From: an uncultured Dorea sp.
GTDB taxonomy: Bacteria > Bacillota > Clostridia > Lachnospirales > Lachnospiraceae
NCBI GenBank assembly: GCA_910586965.1
Contig: CAJUMF010000052.1
Location: 1-17,770, forward strand
DNA length: 17,770 nucleotides
Reading direction: 5' to 3'
The notes beneath the pieces are model-generated. The model had not been told where the DNA came from and did not search any database. It saw only the letters and a list, made by a program, of their open reading frames with translations. A program made the position numbers and the translations under genes. Below are positions 6,834-13,617 of this stretch, one piece after another. Each line of letters begins with the position of its first letter. The first letter of the stretch is position 1.

Positions 6834-6863
6834 ATTATAGTCTGTATATGGACTAATTGTCAA
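6834..6863 (-). promoter_or_regulatory. MATE gene promoter (TTGACA-18-TATAAT)
   Basis: Both hexamers are perfect: TTGACA at 6858-6863 and TATAAT at 6834-6839 on the minus strand, with an 18-bp spacer. A promoter this strong next to a pump gene suggests that expression is held down by a repressor. Confidence 0.85.
6838..6855. promoter_or_regulatory. Operator-like box B in the MATE promoter spacer
   Basis: TAGTCTGTATATGGACTA has 5-bp inverted arms (TAGTC/GACTA) around a TATA centre. It fills most of the spacer between the -35 and -10 hexamers and touches the end of the -10. Its centre is 27 bp from that of box A. Confidence 0.65.
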
Positions 6864-6937
6864 GAAAAATTTATGTGATTTCTGTTTGTCAGCGCAGAGA
6901 TTTCCATTAGCGGCAGGAGCTGTCAGGTGCACACAGA

Positions 6938-6973
6938 ATAGCTGCCGCACTGGACTATCAGCGCGGCAGCTAT
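6938..6973 (-). terminator. Strong hairpin after the sugar operon, probable transcription end
   Basis: ATAGCTGCCGC (6938-6948) and GCGGCAGCTAT (6963-6973) form a perfect 11-bp stem with a 14-base loop, 27 bp beyond the stop of the aldolase gene. There is no proper U tract on the minus-strand side (TCTGTGTGC follows), so termination may be weak or factor-assisted. A further GCGGCAG at 6910-6916 could pair with the same left arm and give an alternative fold. Confidence 0.5.
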
Positions 6974-7000
6974 CAAACATACACTTATTTTATTCAATCG

Positions 7001-7648
7001 TTATTTTCCCTGCCCATATGAATTTTTAACAAAATCCTGCATTGCTCTTATGTTTTCATCAGAAATTCCTGCCGGCTCTCCGCCAGCCGCTTCAATCATA
7101 TAATAAATCCGGGCTGTTACTTCAAGTACTTTTGCCGTTTTAAAAGCGCCTTCCATGTCATCTGCCACACATACAGCTCCATGAGAATGGAGCAAACAGG
7201 TATTTGATTTCTCCCCCAACGCTTTTACGCTGTTCTCTGCAAGTTCCGGGCTGCCTGGAAGCGCATAATCTGCACATCTGCATACATCTCCCAGGATTTG
7301 GGCCGCCTCATCAATGATAAGGGGAATATCTTTTCCCTGAGATGCATATACCATAGAGTAGATGGGATGTGTATGTATAATCGCATTGACATCCTCCCTG
7401 TTTCTGTAAACAGACAGATGCATCCCCGTTTCAATCGTCGGTTTTCTCCTGCCTTCGACAATGCTTCCGTCTAATGTACATACTACTACATCATCTTCCA
7501 CGATCGTATCATAGAGCATCGCGCTGGGAGTCAGGTACACAAGCCCTGTTTCTTTATCCCGGAAACTTATATTGCCCCATGTCTCTACGGTAAGGCCCGA
7601 GCCTGACATCTTCTTTCCACTTTCTACAATCAATTTTTTAAAGTTCAT
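7001..7648 (-). CDS. Class II aldolase, L-fuculose/rhamnulose-phosphate aldolase type
   Basis: A 215-residue zinc-dependent class II aldolase of the FucA/AraD family, which splits ketose phosphates such as fuculose-1-phosphate into dihydroxyacetone phosphate and an aldehyde, or epimerises pentulose phosphates. The catalytic and zinc residues are in place: E73 (TIETG), H92 and H94 (IIHTHP) and H156 (LLHSHG); the first three fall at the same numbers as in E. coli FucA. The phosphate-binding region TWGNISFRD (23-31) is also typical, and the length fits. It is the last gene of the operon, 24 bp after the binding-protein gene, with a GGGAG-type ribosome binding site. The true substrate depends on what the upstream glycyl radical enzyme makes; a 5-deoxypentulose- or deoxyhexulose-phosphate is possible. 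Confidence 0.85.
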   Translation of the reverse strand: MNFKKLIVESGKKMSGSGLTVETWGNISFRDKETGLVYLTPSAMLYDTIVEDDVVVCTLDGSIVEGRRKPTIETGMHLSVYRNREDVNAIIHTHPIYSMVYASQGKDIPLIIDEAAQILGDVCRCADYALPGSPELAENSVKALGEKSNTCLLHSHGAVCVADDMEGAFKTAKVLEVTARIYYMIEAAGGEPAGISDENIRAMQDFVKNSYGQGK

Positions 7649-7672
7649 CTTTTCTCCCTCTTCGTACCTTTA

Positions 7673-8776
7673 TTATTTTGTCGCGCTGATCTCCGCCGCA
7701 TACTTCTCTGTCTCAGCAAGCGTCTCCTTTGCGTTATCGATTGTCACAAGCTTGCAGCCTGTATCAATATATGATTCCGCTTTCTCGCCTGCAAGAATCT
7801 TTGCCATATTGACAACACCAAGCTTGCCCATCTCGATTGGCTGCTGTGCACAGGTCGATACGAATTTCTCATCAATTACATATTGAAGTCCTTCTGTTAC
7901 ACCGTCATATGAGAAGATCTTGATCTGATCCGTAAGTCCCGCCTCGTCAACTGCCTGATAAGCGCCAATCCCCATTAAGTCATTTTCGCAATAAACAACT
8001 TGAAGATCTGGATTCGCCTGGATGATATTCTGGATTGCCGTGTAACCGAGATCTGTCTCCCAGTTTGCATGTTGCTCTGCCACAAGATCTACAACGTCTC
8101 CTGCTTTATCTAAGAATCCGTTATATCTGTCGTCATCGTTTGTCTGACCCTGGACACCTCTGAGGATTGCTGTCTTGCATCCGTCGGGATATAACTCGGC
8201 CACTTTCTCTCCGACCATCTGCCCGCCAACATAGTTGTCAGTTCCGTAAAACGGGATATCCTCTCCAAGGGTCTTTATCGTATTGCCATCCAGCTTCGTG
8301 TCAAGATTGATCACTGGAATTCCTGCATTCTTGCACTCCTGAAGCGCCGAGATCAACCCTTCGGACGCCGCCGGTACAAGTATGATTCCGTCTACTCCCT
8401 GCGATACAAAATTCTCGATGATAGTAAGCTGCTCTTCTACAGACTGGTGCTCTGCACCTGCCTGAATCTCAACCTTCATCCCTAATGCTTTGCCAGATTG
8501 CAGCACCGAATTGGCTACAATAATATGATACTCATTGTTAAGAGTCATCCCGCAAAATCCAATCGTATATTCACCATAGTCCTTATCCGGAACCTGTGCT
8601 TTGATCTCTTCTGCCAGCTTATCCGAAACCTGTGCGGACTCATCCACAACTGCTGCATCCGATGAATTGCCGTCTGCTTTTCCGTTGTTTCCGCTGTCTT
8701 TCCCATTTCCACATCCAACTAACAGTGTTCCAACCATTGCTGCGCATAATAACGCACTTATTAATTTCTTTTTCAT
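7673..8776 (-). CDS. Sugar ABC transporter substrate-binding lipoprotein
   Basis: A 367-residue periplasmic-binding-protein type I (ribose/galactose-like) lipoprotein. The signal peptide MKKKLISALLCAAMVGTLLV ends in the lipobox LVGC with Cys22 as the lipidated residue, followed by a Gly/Asn/Ser-rich linker. The mature part has family strands such as YGEYTIGFCGMTLNN, QGVDGIILVPAAS and GIPVINLDTKL, typical of cluster-2 sugar binders. It captures the operon's substrate outside the membrane. The start at 8776 follows AAGGAGG; an upstream in-frame start at 8821 would add 15 residues before the signal peptide and is rejected. The gene follows the permease, an unusual order, since binding proteins commonly come first. 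The ligand cannot be fixed from sequence; sugar or polyol is expected. Confidence 0.92.
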   Translation of the reverse strand: MKKKLISALLCAAMVGTLLVGCGNGKDSGNNGKADGNSSDAAVVDESAQVSDKLAEEIKAQVPDKDYGEYTIGFCGMTLNNEYHIIVANSVLQSGKALGMKVEIQAGAEHQSVEEQLTIIENFVSQGVDGIILVPAASEGLISALQECKNAGIPVINLDTKLDGNTIKTLGEDIPFYGTDNYVGGQMVGEKVAELYPDGCKTAILRGVQGQTNDDDRYNGFLDKAGDVVDLVAEQHANWETDLGYTAIQNIIQANPDLQVVYCENDLMGIGAYQAVDEAGLTDQIKIFSYDGVTEGLQYVIDEKFVSTCAQQPIEMGKLGVVNMAKILAGEKAESYIDTGCKLVTIDNAKETLAETEKYAAEISATK

Positions 8777-8824
8777 GGTGTGCCTCCTTAATTTTAATTG
8801 ATAAGTGTATGTTTTTATCATTAG

Positions 8825-9781
8825 TTATTCTGCCTTTCGTTCTTTTCTCTTGTCTGCAAAAACGGCAACAATAACAACTAATCCGGTGATAACTGTCTGA
8901 TAGTATGTCGCAACATTCATAATCTGAAGCCCGTTTGTCAATGTTGCAAGGATAATTGCACCTACAACTGTATTGGCAAGCTTTCCTTTTCCTCCTGACA
9001 TAGAGATTCCTCCGATAACGGCTGCAGCAATTGCATTCATCTCATAAGAACCGCCTGCACTTGGATCTGCATATAGAAGCCGCGCCAGCAGCATAACTCC
9101 GGCAAACGCCGCGAACACGCCGCAGAGTATATACACGATAACTTCCAGTTTTTTAACCCTGATACCTGACAGGCGCGCAGCATGGGAATTCCCTCCCAAC
9201 GCATAGATTCCACGCCCGAATTTTGTATAAGCAAGAATCAAGATCATAATTGCATAAAATACAACCACATATAAAACTCCGATTGGAATTACCCCAAAGA
9301 ATTTCGTTTTCATAAGTGCACCGATTTTCAGCGAAAAACCCGACACAGCCTGTCCCTCATTGATAATCTGCGCAAGCCCCCTGACCGCCTGCATAGATTC
9401 CAGCGTAGTGATAAAAGCCGGAACTTTTCCATAGCTTACCAAAACTCCATTAAACAATCCGATCACGGCACCACAGAGCAGGCACAGAATGATTGCCGCC
9501 GGAATCGGCATCCCGTCTTTAATATTCATGGCCAGAAATATTCCTACAAATCCTACAACCGAACCAATCGAAAGGTCAATCCCGCCTGTAAGTATTACAA
9601 TTGATGCACCAATCGCCAGTATCGCATTGATACTTGCTTGATTTACGATATTCATTATATTGTTAATATTCAGGAAATTTTTCCCCATCGCCGAGCAAAT
9701 AACTGTAAATACGAGAAATATCCCAATCATGCCTATATAGATAATCCAATCTGTCAAATTAATCTCATGTTTATCTCTCAT
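8825..9781 (-). CDS. Sugar ABC transporter permease (RbsC-like)
   Basis: A 318-residue inner-membrane permease of the ribose/xylose/AI-2 branched (BPD_transp_2) family. It is very hydrophobic with about 8-10 predicted helices and shows family segments such as IGASIVILTGGIDLSIGSVVG near residues 55-80, GNSHAARLSGIRV (the cytoplasmic loop that contacts the ATPase) and AVIGGISMSGGKGK late in the chain. It forms the membrane channel with the preceding ATPase and the following binding protein. The start at 9781 is chosen because GAGGAGG precedes it; a start 8 codons upstream is in frame but lacks a ribosome binding site. It overlaps the ATPase gene by 11 bp, so translation is probably coupled. Confidence 0.92.
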   Translation of the reverse strand: MRDKHEINLTDWIIYIGMIGIFLVFTVICSAMGKNFLNINNIMNIVNQASINAILAIGASIVILTGGIDLSIGSVVGFVGIFLAMNIKDGMPIPAAIILCLLCGAVIGLFNGVLVSYGKVPAFITTLESMQAVRGLAQIINEGQAVSGFSLKIGALMKTKFFGVIPIGVLYVVVFYAIMILILAYTKFGRGIYALGGNSHAARLSGIRVKKLEVIVYILCGVFAAFAGVMLLARLLYADPSAGGSYEMNAIAAAVIGGISMSGGKGKLANTVVGAIILATLTNGLQIMNVATYYQTVITGLVVIVAVFADKRKERKAE

Positions 9782-11273
9782 CACTAACCTCCTCTGCCAG
9801 TTCAATTTTCAGAATATCCTGCTGCGTCAGTTTCCCGTTATTATCAAGAACTGCACGGAGCCTTCCTTCTCCCATAACTGCAATCCGATCACTCATTTTA
9901 AGCACTTCGACAAGGTCTGACGATATCATGATGATCGAAGCCTTCTTTTTTATAAGCTCATACATAATGTTATAAATCTCATCCCTCGCACCTACGTCAA
10001 TACCCCTAGTCGGTTCATCAAAGATATAGATATCCGCATCCGAGTAGAGCCATTTTGCGATTACGACCTTCTGCTGATTGCCTCCGGACAGATTCTTTGC
10101 TTCCGTCAATTCTGAAAATGTCTTGATCTTCAAGCCGTCTACGTATTCTCTTGCAGTCTTTCTTTCCTTCCTGCGGTTTAAGAAAGGACGGCACAGCTTG
10201 TCCAAATTAGGAAGGGCTATATTTCCAGCAACAGAATGCATAAGGATCAATCCTTCATCTTTGCGGTCTTCACTTAAGTACACAATCCCATTCTTTATAT
10301 TCTCTGCCAGATTCGTGCCGATCTTCTTTCCTTTATAGACAACCTCTCCCTTATCCTTTTTATAATCTCCGATGATCGTTTTGGCAGTTTCCGTTCTTCC
10401 TGCTCCCACCAGTCCGGCAAAGCCGAGGATTTCTCCTTTGTGAAGATCAAATGATACCTCTTTTACCAGATTCTTATATCCCAGATTTTTAACCGAAAGA
10501 ACCACTTCATTCCTGTCAATGTACTTATTCTCAATCTTATCGAAACTTACTTTTCTTCCGACCATCATTTCTGTAAGCTCGTCTTCGGTGGTGTCCTTAA
10601 TATTTACCGTACCGACGTATTCCCCGTCACGCATGACCGTACATACATCTCCGATTTCAAACAGCTCGCTCATGCGGTGGGAAATATATATAATCCCGAT
10701 TCCCTGGTTCTTAAGCTCTCTTATGATCCCGAACAGCATCTCTGTTTCTTTATCCGTAATCGCTGCCGTCGGCTCATCAAGTACAAGAAGCTTAACGTCA
10801 TTGGAAATTGCCTTTGCAATCTCTGCCAACTGCTTTTTAGCCACACTCAACCGGGAGATCAGCGTCCTCGGATTCACCTTCAGACCAATCCTATCCATAT
10901 ATTCTTTAGCCTCTTTTATCTCCCGCCTGTGGTCAACAGCTACCCCCTTGCGGTATTCCTTTCCAAGAAATATATTTTCATAAATGGACATCTCCGGAAC
11001 AAGATTGAACTCCTGATAAATCACGCTGACACCCTTTTTTATCACGTCTCCCGGTGGCATCTGGGGAAGTTCTTCTCCGTCGAATACAACACTCCCTTTC
11101 TCTCTTGCGTAAGCTCCGGACAATATCTTGATCAACGTAGACTTTCCGGCACCATTTTCCCCGAGAAGAATATGAACCTCTCCTTTTTTTACAGTAAGTT
11201 CCGTATCCTTAAGAACATTTACACCAAAAAAGCTTTTTGTAATATGCCTCATTTCCAGAATATTTTCGCCCAT
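9771..11273 (-). CDS. Sugar ABC transporter ATP-binding protein (RbsA/MglA type, two ABC domains)
   Basis: A 500-residue duplicated ABC ATPase of the monosaccharide importer class. The first domain has Walker A GENGAGKST at residues 38-46, an LSVAKKQLAEIAKA signature and LLVLDEPTAA as Walker B. The second has a degenerate phosphate loop, GLVGAGRTE, a canonical LSGGNQQKVVIAKWL signature and IYIFDEPTRGID. One intact and one degenerate Walker A is typical of this family. It energises import with the RbsC-like permease. AAGGAGG lies 7 bases before the ATG at 11273; a GTG one codon upstream is the alternative start. It follows the kinase by 12 bp and overlaps the permease by 11 bp. Confidence 0.94.
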   Translation of the reverse strand: MGENILEMRHITKSFFGVNVLKDTELTVKKGEVHILLGENGAGKSTLIKILSGAYAREKGSVVFDGEELPQMPPGDVIKKGVSVIYQEFNLVPEMSIYENIFLGKEYRKGVAVDHRREIKEAKEYMDRIGLKVNPRTLISRLSVAKKQLAEIAKAISNDVKLLVLDEPTAAITDKETEMLFGIIRELKNQGIGIIYISHRMSELFEIGDVCTVMRDGEYVGTVNIKDTTEDELTEMMVGRKVSFDKIENKYIDRNEVVLSVKNLGYKNLVKEVSFDLHKGEILGFAGLVGAGRTETAKTIIGDYKKDKGEVVYKGKKIGTNLAENIKNGIVYLSEDRKDEGLILMHSVAGNIALPNLDKLCRPFLNRRKERKTAREYVDGLKIKTFSELTEAKNLSGGNQQKVVIAKWLYSDADIYIFDEPTRGIDVGARDEIYNIMYELIKKKASIIMISSDLVEVLKMSDRIAVMGEGRLRAVLDNNGKLTQQDILKIELAEEVSDER

Positions 11274-11285
11274 CACTCCACCTCC

Positions 11286-12707
11286 TTATGTATACGTCTC
11301 TGTTTCATATGATTCTGCAATAATCTGCCTGAGGTCGGTAAGTGTAAACTCTCTGTTAAAATACTTTAATTGTGCGCTTATATTTCCCATAGCTGTGCTT
11401 TCTCCATAACACACCACAATCGCCTTTTTCATATAATGTGCAGACAGCTTAAGAAGTACCTTGCTTGCAGTTCCTCCTCCTGCAATATATACTTTTTTAA
11501 ATGTCCTTCCAGTCACCTTTTCGATATCCCGGATCGTATCTGCATATACTCGGGCCAGCGAATCGTAAAATGTCCTGAATAGTATGTCCCATCTCATTTC
11601 ACCGGATACCTGCCCGCTCTGTATCAGGTAGTTCCAGATAGCTTTTGACATACTCGGCGGATTAAAAAATAAAGATTCATTCAGATCTATCACTGTATTG
11701 CCTTCACATTGCTCTGCAAGATTTGATATCGTATCCCAGGATGTTTTTTCTTTACAAAGGAAATCATATTCTTTCTTTAGCTGATTGATAATAAACATCC
11801 CAGCACTGTTCTTTAATAAAGTAATCTTTCCAAATGCTCCCGCTTCATTCGTAAGATTTGCATTTCTTACTTCCTCATTGCAGATCGGTTCTTTTAATTC
11901 TGTCCCTATTAACGACCAGGTTCCACAGCTTATAAAACCAAAGTTCTCTTCCAAAGCAGGAATCGCGGCCACTGCAGACGCCGTATCATGCGAAGGCACA
12001 CAGACTACCGGAATATCATAATCCGCTCCTATTTCCTCCAGAATATCTTTTCTTACATTACCGATTTTCTCTCCATGCTTTCCGATTTTGCAAAAGATGT
12101 TTTTATCAATTCCGAATTTTTCGCATACCGCATGGCTTATCTTGCCGTCTCTTACAGACATAAGCTGCGTCGTACTTAATTCGCTCGGCTCATTTATCAT
12201 CTCGCCTGTCAGAAAATAATTCAATATATCCGGCACCATAAGACACCTGTCCGCCGCGGATATGATATGCGGAAAGTCCTCCTTCATCCCAGCCATCATG
12301 TATACAGAATTGATCTTATCGCATAAGATACCCGTCTTATAAAACATCTGTTTTTCTTCTTCATGATCCAGTCTTGAAAGCTGCTCCTCTCCGATCATGT
12401 TCCTGTATGAAAGCGGATTGGAAAGCATATGTCCTTCTTTATCAAAAAAAGCAAAATCCACTCCCCACGTACAGACACCGATGGAATCTATCCTTTCATC
12501 CTTAGATACCAGTTCTTTTAAAACAGCTTTAAACTCGTTGAAAATACGCAGCAGATCCCAATAATAGTATTCTCCGATCTTAGTCATGTTATTGGGCTTC
12601 TGACATATTACTTCGCTATGTATCTTCCCTTCTTTATACCGGCCTGCCACAATCCGAAAAGAAGAATTGCCGCAATCCAACGCAACCATAGTCTTTTCTT
12701 TACTCAT
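11286..12707 (-). CDS. FGGY-family carbohydrate kinase, rhamnulokinase-like
   Basis: A 473-residue sugar kinase of the FGGY family, closest in motifs to rhamnulokinase (RhaB). ATP-site elements are visible: phosphate 1 at ALDCGNSSFR (residues 9-18), phosphate 2 at GTWSLIGTE (262-270) and the adenosine motif IAGGGTASK (408-416). The catalytic base is D241 in VPSHDTASAVAA, matching the RhaB GSHDTASAV segment, and GVCTWGVDFAFFD (77-89) matches the RhaB CTWGVDF-type substrate loop. It would phosphorylate a ketose or deoxyketose for the downstream aldolase. There is no rhamnose or fucose isomerase in the operon, so the ketose must arise another way, perhaps through the glycyl radical enzyme. The activase stop codon overlaps the AAGGAG ribosome binding site of this gene. 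Confidence 0.85.
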   Translation of the reverse strand: MSKEKTMVALDCGNSSFRIVAGRYKEGKIHSEVICQKPNNMTKIGEYYYWDLLRIFNEFKAVLKELVSKDERIDSIGVCTWGVDFAFFDKEGHMLSNPLSYRNMIGEEQLSRLDHEEEKQMFYKTGILCDKINSVYMMAGMKEDFPHIISAADRCLMVPDILNYFLTGEMINEPSELSTTQLMSVRDGKISHAVCEKFGIDKNIFCKIGKHGEKIGNVRKDILEEIGADYDIPVVCVPSHDTASAVAAIPALEENFGFISCGTWSLIGTELKEPICNEEVRNANLTNEAGAFGKITLLKNSAGMFIINQLKKEYDFLCKEKTSWDTISNLAEQCEGNTVIDLNESLFFNPPSMSKAIWNYLIQSGQVSGEMRWDILFRTFYDSLARVYADTIRDIEKVTGRTFKKVYIAGGGTASKVLLKLSAHYMKKAIVVCYGESTAMGNISAQLKYFNREFTLTDLRQIIAESYETETYT

Positions 12708-12717
12708 AAGCTTCTCC

Positions 12718-13617
12718 TTATCGTACGGTGATTTTTATATGGTAATTTTTTTCGTATTCTTTTAGAAACTGCAGATCCTTTACTTTGAGCGATTCCATAT
12801 CCCCCATCTCATACACACGCCCAAGCCCTCTGTATTTATCAAGCCCGAGCCTGTGATACGGCAGGAATACCACTTCTTTCACTTTCTCTAGCCTTTCTGA
12901 AAATGCAAGAAACTGTTCAATCGCATAAACTTCATCATTGCACCCCGGAATATAGGGATACCTCAGGTACAGTTCTCCGTTAAAGTTCTTATCCAGCCAT
13001 CGGATATTACTTAATATTTCCCGATTGTCCCTTCCGGTAAGAGCAAGATGCCTCTCTCCCGAGAAATGCTTATAGTCGCAATAAATAATGTCAATATGTT
13101 CGGCTGCTTCTTTTATCTTCGGCAGCGGAACTTGTCCGCATGTCTCTACCAATACATTCCACCCTCGCTTATGTGCCAGCTCAGAACATTCTTTTATATC
13201 CGATGCATACAAAAAAGGTTCTCCTCCACTGAATGTGATGCCGCCTCCGCTGGCAAGATAATATGCCTCATCCTTTATGAGCACTTCCATAAGTTCTTCT
13301 GCCGTATAGTCTTCCCCCTGGACAACTCTGGCATCCGCATAACAGGCATCTATGCATCTTTTGCACATCTTGCATTTCTTACTGTCTGTGATCATGCCAT
13401 AATCCGGATGATAGAAGATTGCCCCAGAGGGGCAGGCCTTAAGGCACCGCCCGCACCCGATACATCTCACTGCTTTGAATAGGATCTGCGGCTTATATAG
13501 CTGCGACTCAGGATTTGCACACCATTTGCACTTAAGAAGACATCCTTTTAGAAACACTGTCGTCCGTATCCCGGGACCATCCTCTGTCGAACATCTTTCA
13601 ATATTAAATATTCTCAC
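12718..13617 (-). CDS. Glycyl radical enzyme activase (radical SAM)
   Basis: A 299-residue radical-SAM activase of the PflA/GDH-activase group, which abstracts a hydrogen from the conserved glycine of its partner enzyme. The radical-SAM cluster motif is C26-x3-C30-x2-C33 in FLKGCLLKCKWC, preceded by EDGPGIRTT; the SAM motif GGGITFSGGEP lies near 124-134. Between them is a ferredoxin-type insert with two CxxCxxCxxxC clusters (C52, C55, C58, C62 and C82, C85, C88, C92). This insert is present in activases of glycerol/propanediol-dehydratase-like and related enzymes and absent from the short PflA. Translation starts at a GTG directly abutting the TAA of the glycyl radical enzyme gene, with AGAGG 11 bases upstream, which implies coupling. 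It surely serves the adjacent enzyme. Confidence 0.95.
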   Translation of the reverse strand: MRIFNIERCSTEDGPGIRTTVFLKGCLLKCKWCANPESQLYKPQILFKAVRCIGCGRCLKACPSGAIFYHPDYGMITDSKKCKMCKRCIDACYADARVVQGEDYTAEELMEVLIKDEAYYLASGGGITFSGGEPFLYASDIKECSELAHKRGWNVLVETCGQVPLPKIKEAAEHIDIIYCDYKHFSGERHLALTGRDNREILSNIRWLDKNFNGELYLRYPYIPGCNDEVYAIEQFLAFSERLEKVKEVVFLPYHRLGLDKYRGLGRVYEMGDMESLKVKDLQFLKEYEKNYHIKITVR

